A DNA stretch of 64,000 bases from Meconema thalassinum (lineage: Eukaryota; Arthropoda; Insecta; Orthoptera; Tettigoniidae): assembly GCA_946902985.2 (NCBI GenBank), contig OX336391.1, positions 142,603,074 to 142,667,073 on the forward strand, in the 5' to 3' direction. Positions 53,869 to 63,811 of this stretch are shown here, one piece after another. Each line of letters begins with the position of its first letter. The stretch's first letter is position 1. The notes beneath the pieces are model-generated. The model searched no databases, had not been told where the DNA came from, and saw only the letters and a list, made by a program, of their open reading frames with translations. The position numbers were made by a program, and so were the translations under genes.

Positions 53869-54651
53869 TCAGACATCGTTACGATATTTAACAAATAATT
53901 ACTTGGAAACAGCGTAAACTGCTTTTTGGGTCTCAGTCTCGTCAGTTAAATTGCGGTGAAGGGGATCAAGGGGCACTGGGGAGAGTGGACGTATGCGTCC
54001 CAACAGCTACTATAGATTTTTTAATTATGGATACTCGCGTTTAGGCCTTAATTACAACCAAACCAACAGACTTATTGAAAAATGACTTGCACCAATGTTT
54101 TCCTTGTTTAATTCTGCGTTAGACTGTATAAGCCAATTATTGTCAAGTTTATTCATTTTTTATTATTTGTGGTTGTATGAATAATTGTCCGTGTTTTTGA
54201 AGCCCAATTCCTACTTACCGCGATGACTTAAATCTTAGCAATATCTGTGTTGGTTTGCGCGATGCGGCTGGAGATCCAAAGTCTCGCTCCAATGGGCCGT
54301 GAAGTTGGGAGTGGGTGGAGAGAGAGAGAGAGAGAGAGAATGCACTATCACGACATTAAATGACTTCCTTATCATTTTTTAGAATACACTGCAGAGTCAG
54401 TTACACACCAAATGGCATGAAGGACAATGCCTGTTTTATTGCCTCTACATAAATCTTGCGCCATAAATTCGAGCACTTATGAGTAGACATTAAGGGCTTT
54501 CCAAACTTCGTGTGGGCCTTCTACCCTATGGTTTCTTCCAACCTTATTCATACCGTGGGAAGAAGAATGACAATGAAATTTATCTGATAGTTCTTGCTTT
54601 ACCAAATTTCTTAGTTGTTTCGCACTATTGCACTATTGTATCATCAGTGCC
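53869..54651. other. Unassigned stretch
   Basis: 54022-54140 is a diverged copy of 31342-31460. (GA)n at 54318-54338. No gene recognised. Confidence 0.4.
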
Positions 54652-55250
54652 AACCATGGTCGCCCACAGGATTTTTTCCAGGAGGGGGCCAATTAATATT
54701 TTTGATTTCATTACCTACCTGACACTAGGTGATGATCAGACGTAACCCTGCCCCACCCCTCGCAATTTTCACTTCATTTCTTACTTGCTTCGTGATATCC
54801 ATTTTTGGCTGTTCTGAAACGGGTACATTATCTTTATGGCACGAAAGGGAGGAATAGGTATTTTTAGTTCAGAGTTTTTGTCCATAGAAGTTCGCTTTTC
54901 TTTCTGAATCATCGTAATACTGTTCATTTCTTAAAACAAGTAAAACGTAGTTGTATCATGTATCGACAAAAATAAACATCAAATAACGTTAAGCCAGTTC
55001 ACCGATTTTTAAATAACTGGAAATACAGTAAGTTATTTTCAAATAATCCAAAATTATTAAGTAAATAAAACTGTAGATCTCTACATCTAAATCGGTTAAC
55101 TATCAGTAACTTCAATTTATGAAATAAAATGGTGTGACAATGGACAATCGAAATATTCTCGGGATTCAAGGAAGAGGGGGAGGGGGGGGAGAGGGGGGAG
55201 GCATGGCCCCTCCTTACCCCCACCCCTCCCCTCTGTGGTCACCCATGGTG
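54652..55250. mobile_element. Inverted-repeat DNA element (~600 bp)
   Basis: Left end CCATGGTCGCCCACAGG and right end CTGTGGTCACCCATGG are complements, and the pairing extends loosely into GGAGGGGGCC. GTGCCAA or TGCCAA flanks both sides, but the exact duplication length is unclear. The pieces of frame inside are not recognisable. Confidence 0.6.
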
Positions 55251-55431
55251 CCAATTACACTTGAAGGGTACAGGAGAACAGATCAAGGTCCACCAAAAGC
55301 GAAACAAGAGATATTAGGATCTACCAGCAGTAGACAACATCATGCGAAATGAAATATTGGTTTAGGCTCCTTGTCGCAGATTTCCCGGACGTTTCGCCTT
55401 AATTGCACGCCGTAATATCTCCAGTGTGAAG

Positions 55432-55815
55432 TCTCCGTGGCTTAGGCGGCAGCACGCCGGCCTCTCACCGCTAGGTCCGTGGTTCAAATTCCGGTCACTC
55501 CATGTGAGGTCTGTGCTGGACAAGAGGCAGATGACCTCGTAGTTTCGCCCCTTAAAACAACAATAACTTACTTACTAACTTACTCTGTGCTGGACCAAAC
55601 GGAGGCAGACAGGTTTTTCTGCGGGTTCTCCGGATTTCCCTGTCAACATTTTATTCCAGAAACACTCTCTACCATCATTTCATTTCATCTGTCATTCATT
55701 TAATCATTGCCTCCGAGGAGTGCGACAGGCTTCGGCAGCCGGCACAGTGCTTGCCACTGGGCTTCATTCATTCCATCCCTGACCGCGGTCGGTCGACTGG
55801 AAGCAGGCTGTTGCG
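55432..55815 (+). repeat. SINE-B copy 3, with a ~60-bp internal insertion
   Basis: Same head and body as copies 1 and 2. At about 55525-55585 a foreign segment (CCCCTTAAAACAACAATAAC and a CTTACTAACTTACT run) interrupts it, and CTGTGCTGGAC is repeated on both sides of that segment. The 3' end lies near 55810. No target duplication seen. Confidence 0.8.
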
Positions 55816-56879
55816 CAGTAGGCTACCTTTCCTCAGTGCTGGAGACACCAGGTTCCTTGAAATCAATAAGCAATGGCCCCCAGTAATCCAAGAACAAGGC
55901 GGATGGTTGACATCTTGGGACGAGGGGACGATGGATGACGTCACTGCATCGTCGATGCTTTCGATTCCGGTTCCCAGTGGTGGCACCAGATTTCGTCGTC
56001 TGCAACAATGCACTCCAGGAACGTTTTGCCTTCAACAATGAAACGCGTCAGGTGCTGCAGGCAAACAACGATCCGGTGTGCTTTTTGTTCGGCATTCAAC
56101 GCCCGGGGTATCACTGTAGCAACGCACTCAAACGGAAACGTTTTGATCCCCCCTTAAATATGTATATACGTTTCGGGTAAGTGCCTTGGAACTTAAAATA
56201 CGGTACCATCTCAGTATTTGTTTGAAGGAAGTGTGGAAAAATCCAGAAAAAAAACTATAACCAACTCAGTATGGTCACTGTTAGTGCCTTTTACCTCTCT
56301 TACCCCTTCGTAGACGAGGTTTGCAACTTAGCGAGCATGGTTAAGCTGCTGAGATTCTTTGAGAGAAGACAAAATAGTTAAAAGGAGAGAAAATACCACA
56401 AAGGGTCATTGGAAACAGGATGTGCACATTTATCATCTCTTGAGTATTTACTTCATAGAGGGAAAGTACAGGGATACTACCACTCCTTGAATGTTATCGT
56501 ATATTCATACAGGCTGTATATATAATCCCCATGTTTGTCGAAATGCTGTCTTCATAGCTTGTAAAATATGATATTCAGAGGATTTCTTGCACGCTCCTAA
56601 AAATACTCAACAACTAGAATAATTTAAAGCTGGCTAACCAATCCAGCCAGTTCTACCAGCCATAACTTTGGATTTAATTCATATTCACCAGTGAAATAAA
56701 AGGAAAAAAAGCTGTAACAAATTGCCTACTTTTAATTTGGGATTCAATTAAATGTTCCATTAGTAGCTTGTGACATTGCTAGGCAGTTCAAATCAGTGGA
56801 GTATGTACGGTGAATTTATTTTTGCCTCATACACAGGCAAAATCCTGAGAAACGTAATAGACTACGAACCTAAAATCCA
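55816..56879. other. Unassigned stretch
   Basis: About 56195-56290 is a SINE-E body fragment. The frames at 55751-56180 on both strands have no known motif. Confidence 0.35.
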
Positions 56880-57552
56880 TGTTGTTGTTTGAGTTTTCAG
56901 TCTTTCGGCTGGTGTGATGCAGCTGTCCATCTTCCCTGTCCTCAGCTAATCGTTTCGTCTCTGCATAGCTACCACACCCTACTCCGAGGCAATCTGTTTA
57001 ACATATTCTTACCTTGGTCTACCCGTACAGTTCTTATCCTCGACCCTTCCTTTTATAACTAAGTTTGCCATTCCTGGGAGTCTTAGTATGTGTCCTACCG
57101 ACCTATCTCTTCTCTTCATTAACAGTCGCCGGAAACGTATCTCATCTCCCACTCGTCTTAATATCTCTTCACTCGTAACCCTATCTACCCATCTGATCTT
57201 GATCATTCTCATGTAACACCACATTTGAAACGCCTCAATTCTCCTTTTTCTGCTGCTCCAACAGTCCAAGTTTCACTACCATAGAGTGCCATGCAGCAGA
57301 CAAGGGCCTTCAAAAATGACTTCCTACTACCTAAATCTATATTCGATGTCAACAGATTCCTTTTCTGTAGAAATGCTTTCCTTGCCTGTGCTAACCTACA
57401 TTTTATATCCTCTTTGCTTCGTCCATCACTGGTTATTTTGTTTCCTAAGTAATAGAAGTCACCTACTTACTTTAGCTTTTCACCTGCCAATTCGACATCC
57501 ATAGGGGTTTCTGATGTCCTTCGACTGCATTTCAATATTTTGTTTTACATTT
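56880..57552 (-). pseudogene. LINE RT C-terminus (RTE-like), broken
   Basis: Read on the minus strand: YLGNKITSDGRSKEDIKCRL, KALVCCMALYGSETWTV, then (one frame change) RIEAFQMWCYMRMIKIRWVD, VTSEEILRRV and RDRSVGHILR. This is the common C-terminal block of insect RTE-type RTs. Upstream catalytic motifs are absent and several frame changes occur, so it is an inactive 5'-truncated copy. Confidence 0.8.
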
Positions 57553-58249
57553 ATTAATCTTCATCATGAATTCCTTCCTCAAGACAGAATCCATACCATT
57601 TAGAAACTAATTCAAATCCATATTTGTAAAAAACCGATACCTTTACAGTGCTAATCAAAGGCGTGCTACAATTACTGTACATTTTTGTAGCAAGGTTCTG
57701 AAACTTCATATATATTATTTCAGTAGTATAGATCCCTCCTGCGGCGCTCACAAGCGACCGATCGTGACAAATGAGCATTCAAATGAAAGAGAATAGACAT
57801 TAGCAGTGACGAATTGCACTCTAATTTCATAAATATCTATAATTTCTTTAAAAAGTGACTTTAAGAAATATGTACGAAGTGTGCGATTTGCAGATGTTTT
57901 TGCTGTAGAAAAATACGCTTCATAATTGCTGTCCACTTCACATTTTAGCCGCTGTGACGCCTGTTTCATGTTATTTTAACATTCTGAGGTCTTTATCATT
58001 TTGCATGGATTTCTGAAGCAGTAAATCAAAGGAATGAGTACTCAAATTGTGTAATTTCATAAATATCGAATAACCGGTGAGTGTTATGATGATCCAATTT
58101 TCAGGCCCTTCTTAATTTAGGGAACGTAGAACTTGCAATTCTAACTGAAATGTAAATAGTGTTCCATAATCATTTGGGTGAAATAAAAAACATAACAACC
58201 TTTCTGCTTAAGTCTCTCAAGATAAACCGATTGGGGAAAATGTGGTTTA
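57553..58249. other. Unassigned AT-rich stretch
   Basis: No ORF over 75 codons. It may be the interior of the Helitron that ends at 58277, but no 5' end was found. Confidence 0.3.
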
Positions 58250-58277
58250 TGTGTGATTTCTCGCACGGGTCCGCTAG
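58250..58277 (+). mobile_element. Helitron 3' end
   Basis: TTTCTCGCACGGGTCCGCTAG|T: CTRR terminus followed by T. Differs from the 29607 terminus at two positions over the last 18 bases, so both belong to one family. Confidence 0.6.
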
Positions 58278-59292
58278 TCAACTCATATTTTGATAACTAG
58301 AGAATTTCATCCGATTCCCACAATAATTCGCCAGTTGTGTGTTAACTTGTCAGGCAAGCAACTCAATGTTGAAAACATCCTATTACATTATTGTTAGCGG
58401 CTTCGGTGACAAAGTGGGCAGCATGCTGAGCTGCCATGCCCAAGATCGCGGGTTCAAACCAGGCCGAAGTCGTCAGATTTTTTAATAGTGTTAAATATCC
58501 CTCAATATGTCTTTCTTCGGAGGGGAAGTAAAGCTGGCGGGCCCATGTCATAGATTTATGGCATGTAAAAGAACCTTACACTAATTACACTGGTGTGAAG
58601 CTAATTATAGGTTAGATTTGACTAACGCTCTTAGGTTCCAACGTTCGTCGCCAAGAGCCGACTTCGGTAGCATCTAGTAACCTAGTTCAGAACTAGTTGT
58701 CGTTGACGGTGGCGATTGGTAGCAACATAAGGAAATACTTGAAAATTGAATGGCTGGAGTCCTTACTTGAATTAAGAACAGATAACACACACTAATACAA
58801 CCATCACAATTAACACCGCCCCGGCGGCTTCGGTGGAGTAGTTGGTAGCATGCTGAGCTTCTATGCCCAAGATCGCGGGTTCAAACCCGGCCAAAGCCGT
58901 CGGATTTTTTAAGAGCGTTAAAAATCCCTCAGTATGCCTTCCTTCGGAGGGGAAGTAAATCCGGCGGTCCCATGTCATAGATTTATGGCATGTTAAAGAA
59001 CCTTTCACTAATTACACCTGTGTGAAGCTAAATTGGATAGGTTAAGAATGTAAACAACGCTCTTAGGTTTCTACGTTCGTTGCCAAGAGCCGACTGCGGT
59101 GGCGTCTAGTAGCTAGTTCTGAACTAGGCCTAGTAGTCGTTGACGGTGCCGCTTGGTGGCAAAAGTAGGAACTATTTGAAAAATTCTAAGTTTCAGTCTG
59201 TACTTAAATTAAAACAAGTAGTTCCGTGAAGAACCATACAGCCGATTTTCATATATCCTTTTTATGTTAATTGCCTACATACAAAATTTCAG

Positions 59293-59790
59293 TTTGATTG
59301 CTGTATTATTATTAAAGATAAATCGCACAAATTGTGCATATTGATGAAAACAAACTGTCATTCACAAAATTTTACAATGGATGATCCCCGATTTGCACAA
59401 GAAATTACGTGGTATCTACTACATTGCACCCCGCATAATTTACATACGCAGGATTCATCAGGGTCATGAAAGTACTCGGTATTACACAGTTTATGGTGAT
59501 ACCCATGTACCGCCATCGAATTGACAAAGTGTCGCAAGTCTTGATCTGTGTTCATCCATGTCCTAGTCATCATGGCCTCCGTGGTGTAAAACTCGAACCA
59601 GATTTCGTCCCTTTTCTGTATTCTTTCCTGCATTAGTTTTTTCCAGGCGTCTGTGGATGGTAGCCCTCTCTTCATCCGGAGGTCCTCAATGAAGAAGGTC
59701 TCCCTGGCGAGTTCATATGCTAATCTTGATTTTGTATATTTCGATATCCCCAGGGTAGCCTTCAGGAAGCGCGATTTGACTGCTGTATTA
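59293..59790 (-). pseudogene. 5'-truncated LINE fragment with ~16-bp duplication
   Basis: Inserted part is 59309-59774, minus strand. The frame 59675-59358 gives LPSTDAWKKLMQERIQKR, WMNTDQDLRHFVNSM and a C-terminal CKLCGVQCSRYHVISC zinc motif. Upstream, FLKATLGISKYTKSRLAYEL is also visible. The 3' end is TTTAATAATAAT. Target copies TTTGATTGCTGTATTA (59293-59308) and TTTGACTGCTGTATTA (59775-59790) differ at one base. C-terminal CCHC-type motifs are usual in R1/I/Loa-type LINEs; the clade is uncertain. Confidence 0.72.
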
Positions 59791-60678
59791 GATTCGTAGA
59801 TATTGAGAACCGACTAAATATTTCGGATGGTCGCCATGTTGGATTTTATGTATGTAGGTCCTAGATTTATGTACTGTTATTCTACATGAAGATTATTGTG
59901 TACGTGTAGCATTCAAACTTCAATCGCATGATTAGGACACAAGAACTAACAAGGAGATTTTAAAATTTCGCACAGCTGCCATCTTGTGGTTATGGAAACA
60001 ATTGAAATAAATTAGATGCCAGTGAATTAACATTCGTATACGGATTTACTGTACCATGTTTCACTGCACTCAGATGGTTAAATTGCGAGAAACGTCCATG
60101 TGAATATTTATTCTTCGCGTCGCCGCCATGTTGGGTTTGTGATCACCAGGTTATTTAAAGTCCTATAGGTGAACTTAAGTTCATAGCCCCTATGAACATA
60201 AAAAAATTCAGTTCGATTGCTATAATAGATTCGTAGATATTCACAGCCGTCTAAATATTTCGGATGGTCGCCATGTTGGATTGTTAAATGTATAGGCCAG
60301 AGAATCATGTATCAATAAAGGAAAATTATTGCGTAGGTTCATTATTCAAAATTTCACATCGATCGCATGATTACGACACAAGAAATAAAAACTTAATTTT
60401 AAAATTCGCAAAGCCGCCATCTTGAGGTTATGTAACCAATTGAACTAAATTAGATACCAGTGTATTGCAATGTGTTTAAACATTTCTTGTACCAGATTTC
60501 ATTGCGTTTGAACATTAAATCGCGAGAAAGTTCTATTTAAAATTTTCAAATTCGCTTGGACACCATGTTCGTTTTGTAGTTAACCGGATTTTGAAAGTCT
60601 TATAGATGAACTTCCAGTAGTGCCCTTTACCTCCGTACAAAATTTCAGGATGATACCGCTGATAGTTTCAGAGATATA

Positions 60679-62143
60679 CACACATCAAAAAAAGTTTTGC
60701 ATCACCTCGGTTCCCAGATCTCCGGCATATAGACGTTGACTGTGTATATTGTATCCAAGATACAGTCCCTTTGACTGTTCATAGATGTCACTAAAACTGC
60801 TCAAAGATGTAAACAACCATGCATGAGCAGGGCCTATTAGACGGAGGGGGTACGACAGCCGATCAGTTCCAGTCATTCCACCAGGACGAAGGTACGCTGC
60901 TCATGTTGTCTGTAGTTCTACCATGCCTAGAAGGTCAATACCGCAGTTCGATCGCGTCCGCATTGTTACTTTGTGTCAAGAAGGGCTCTCAACAAGGGAA
61001 GTTTCCAGGCGTCTCAGAGTGAACCAAAGCGATGTTGTTCGGACATGGAGGAGGTACAGAGATACAGGAACTGTCGATGACAGGCCTCGCTCAGGCCGCC
61101 CAAGGGCTACTACTGTAGTGGATGACCGCTACTTACGGATTGCCGCTCGGAGGAACCCTGACAGCAATGCCACCATGTTGAATAATGCGTTTCGTTCAGC
61201 CACAGGACGTCGTGTTTCAACTCAAACTGTGCGCAATAGGCTGCATGATGCGCAACTTCACTCCCGACGTCCATGGCGAGGTCCAGCTTTGCAACCCCGA
61301 CACCATGCAGCGCGGTACAGATGGGCCCAACAACATGCTGAATGGACCCCACGGAATTGGCATCACGTTCTCTTCACCGATGAGTGTCGCATATGCCTTC
61401 AACCAGACAATCGTCGGAGACGTGTTTGGAGGCACCCTGGTCAGGCTGAACGTCTTAGACACACTGTCCAGCGAGTGCAGCAAGGTGGTGGTTCCCTGAT
61501 GTTTTGGGGTGGCATTATGTGGGGCCGACGTACGCCACTGGTGGTCATGGAAGGCTCCGAAACGGCTTTACGATACCTGAATGACATCCTCCGACCCATA
61601 GTGCAACCATATCGGCAGAATATTGGAGAGGCATTTGTCTTCATGGACGACAATTCTCGACCTCATCGTGCACATCTTGTGAATGCGTTCCTTCAAGATA
61701 ACGACATCGCTCGACTACAGTGGCCAGCATGTTCGCCAGACATGAACCCTATCGAACATGCCTGGGATATGTTGAAAAGGGCTGTTTATGGACGTCTTGA
61801 CCCACCAACCACTCTGAGAGATTTACGCCGAATTGTCGTTGAGGAGTGGGACAATTTGGACCAACAGTGTCTTGATGAACTTGTGGATAGTATGCCACGG
61901 CGAATACAGGCATGCATCAATGCAAGAGGACGTGCTACTGGGTATTAGAGGTAGTGGTGTGTACTGCAATCTGGACCACAAATGCTGAAAGTCTAGCTGT
62001 ATGATGGTACAACATGCAATGTGTGGGTCTCATGAGCAATAAAACGAGCTGAAATGTTGTTTGTGTTGATCTCTATTCCCTTTGTATTTAACGGTTCCGG
62101 AACTCTTGGAACCGAGGTGATGCAAAACTTTTTTTGATGTGTG
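60679..62143 (+). mobile_element. Complete Tc1 element (1465 bp), apparently intact
   Basis: Inserted at TA (60677-60678 and 62144-62145) in the Helentron-like element; the uninserted site GAGATATAGAATGCC is seen in copies 1 and 2. The terminal inverted repeats are about 36 bp and identical, beginning CACACATCAAAAAAAG. It encloses one full transposase frame. Identical ends and an open frame suggest recent, possibly autonomous activity. Confidence 0.95.
60923..61948 (+). CDS. Tc1-family transposase, DD34E
   Basis: 341 residues, the usual Tc1 length. N-terminal paired-like DNA-binding region: two helix-turn-helix units (VRIVTLCQEGLSTREVSRRL, and VSTQTVRNRLHDAQL near residues 93-107) joined by a GRPR box (SGRPRAT). 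The catalytic core holds LFTDE (first Asp), FVFMDDNSRPHRA (second Asp, the one before Asn) and DMNPIEHAWD (Glu). I count 34 residues between the second Asp and the Glu. GGGSLMFWGGI is the Gly-rich box typical of Tc1. No frameshift or stop. It should cut and insert at TA in the nucleus. The start chosen is the first ATG, 245 bases inside the left end. Confidence 0.95.
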   Translation: MPRRSIPQFDRVRIVTLCQEGLSTREVSRRLRVNQSDVVRTWRRYRDTGTVDDRPRSGRPRATTVVDDRYLRIAARRNPDSNATMLNNAFRSATGRRVSTQTVRNRLHDAQLHSRRPWRGPALQPRHHAARYRWAQQHAEWTPRNWHHVLFTDECRICLQPDNRRRRVWRHPGQAERLRHTVQRVQQGGGSLMFWGGIMWGRRTPLVVMEGSETALRYLNDILRPIVQPYRQNIGEAFVFMDDNSRPHRAHLVNAFLQDNDIARLQWPACSPDMNPIEHAWDMLKRAVYGRLDPPTTLRDLRRIVVEEWDNLDQQCLDELVDSMPRRIQACINARGRATGY

Positions 62144-62582
62144 TAGAATGCCGGTGAAATATTTCGCACATCCGCCATCTTGTGGTTATGTAAAAATTGA
62201 ACCAAGTTAGATGTCGGTGCATTACAATGTGTATACACATATACTGTACCAAGTTTTATTTCATTTGGTTGGTTAAATCGCGAGAAACGTCTATTTAAAA
62301 GTCGCATATTCGCGTGGCCGCCATGTAGGTTTTGTAGTTACCACTTTTAAAAAAGTCACACAGGTGAACTTCTAGTAGCTCCCTTTATCACCGTAAAAAA
62401 TTCCTGAGTGATATCGGGAATAGTTTCGGAGATATTGAATGCTGTTGAAATATTTCGCACAGCTGCCATGTTGGATTGGTGAGACGTAACAAAATTTGAA
62501 GGGCACGGTCGGGGTCGTCCGGAATAGTGCTATGAACTTACCGAGTTTCATTGAAATCGCTCCAGCCGTTTAGAAATTATTA

Positions 62583-62618
<36 letters not shown>

Positions 62619-62918
62619 GCACAAAAGGTGATCTCATAAGCCTATTTTTTCAAAATTGAAAATAGGCTAAAAACAGATAACACACACTAATACAGTCATC
62701 ACAATTAACACCGGTTATCAGACAAATTCTACACAGATCCAAAGTTCACGGGGCTACATGACAGCGTTGTCGCAGCCCCTAAACTGAGGAACCGACCAAC
62801 CAACCAAAATTAACACCGGTTACCAGACATATTCTACATACACACACAAAGTAGCCTAGACGGGGCTACACGACCGCGTTGTCGCAGCCCCTAAACTAAT
62901 AAGGAAACAAACCAACTC

Positions 62919-63337
62919 ATCCCCGTGTGCTTTAAATGCTCTCTGCTTAGAAATTACAAAGTTTAACGCGAAAATGTATGGGTTGGTAACACTGAAAGAT
63001 ATACTAGAGGGACCAAGTACCTCTGACGTCATTCTAACTGTCATACCATGAAATTGACAGTAACGGTGCACAACAGAGCCACTGCTGGTGTGAAATTGAG
63101 CAAGTTCGTATACAACTAGCCATTATTGTTAACATGCACATAAAACTGTTCAAAATTCACTGACGAATGCGACTCTTGGTTGAACTGACATCCAAGCCAG
63201 GGTAAGTCAAATTCTACCAGTCGAGACTACCTTCAATCGTGTGACTGGCGCAGATCACGGGCACGTACCCGGTTCAGCCGGTGGTGGAGCGCACTTTCAC
63301 AATGTTACCAAACATGTTCAATAATGTGTACTTACAA
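62919..63337. other. Unassigned stretch
   Basis: No repeat partner or recognisable ORF in this window. Confidence 0.3.
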
Positions 63338-63744
63338 TGCTCATAGTGGCTTCGGTGGCGTAGTTGGTAGCATAATGAACTGCTGTTCCCAAGATCGCGG
63401 GTTCAAACCCAGCTGAAGTCGTCGGATTTTTTAAGAGCGTTATAAATCCTTCAGTATGCCATCCTTCAGAGGGGAAGTAAAGCAGGTGGTCCCATGTCAT
63501 AGATTTATGGCATGTAAAAGATCCTTCCACAGACTAAACTTGTGTGAAGCTAAATTGTTAGGTTAGATTTCGACGGAACGCTCTATCAAAGTTCCAACGT
63601 TCACAACTACGTATCATTGATTCTGGTAGCAAAAGTTGGAACTACTTGAAATTGAACGCAATTTGTAGCTCACCCTAATGGTGTCCGCAGCTACAGGCGA
63701 GTCGAACATGTCCTCGGACACTCCCGGCACTAAAAGCCATACGA

Positions 63745-63799
<55 letters not shown>

Positions 63800-63811
63800 C
63801 AGTGCTCATAG
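63338..63811 (+). repeat. SINE-A copy, subfamily A2, 9-bp duplication, (AAAT)n tail
   Basis: Element about 63347-63802. Same head and A2 3' end (ACTCCCGGCACTAAAAGCC) as the 37.9 kb copy, then about 14 AAAT units (63743-63799). TGCTCATAG is repeated at 63338-63346 and 63803-63811. The long uniform tail suggests a younger insertion than the other copies. Confidence 0.9.

Larger units (their letters stand above)
59215..62673 (+). mobile_element. Helentron-like element, family A copy 3, carrying two insertions
   Basis: CAAGTAGTTCCGTGAAGAAC to AAAATAGGCTAAAAA, the same plan as copies 1 and 2; (CA)n at about 62585-62615. Interrupted by a LINE fragment (59309-59774) and a Tc1 element (60679-62143); without these it is about 1.5 kb. 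The split SINE around it gives precise borders: no duplication beyond a few ambiguous A/C bases. Confidence 0.82.
58808..62818 (+). repeat. SINE-A1 copy nested in the previous SINE, 11-bp duplication
   Basis: AATTAACACCG at 58808-58818 and 62808-62818 flank it. Own sequence is 58823-59214 and 62674-62807. Head GGCGGCTTCGGTGGAGTAG with GGGTTCAAACCC; the 3' domain ends ACCAACCAACC. Carries a TAGGCCTA at 59125-59132 missing from the other copies. Split by a Helentron-like element within TTAAAAC|AGATAAC. Confidence 0.88.
58397..62918 (+). repeat. SINE-A1 copy (outermost of a five-element nest)
   Basis: Its own sequence is 58397-58818 and 62819-62918. Head GCGGCTTCGGTGACAAAG, body, start of the 3' domain ATTAACACCG, then interruption. 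The 3' domain resumes GTTACCAGACATATTC and ends CAACTC near 62916. The break lies exactly at a repeated AATTAACACCG, created by insertion of the next SINE. Confidence 0.85.

Noticed and set aside
55751..56180. Overlapping 71-96 codon frames on both strands
   Set aside because: Start inside the SINE-B tail, no conserved motif, both strands open by chance.
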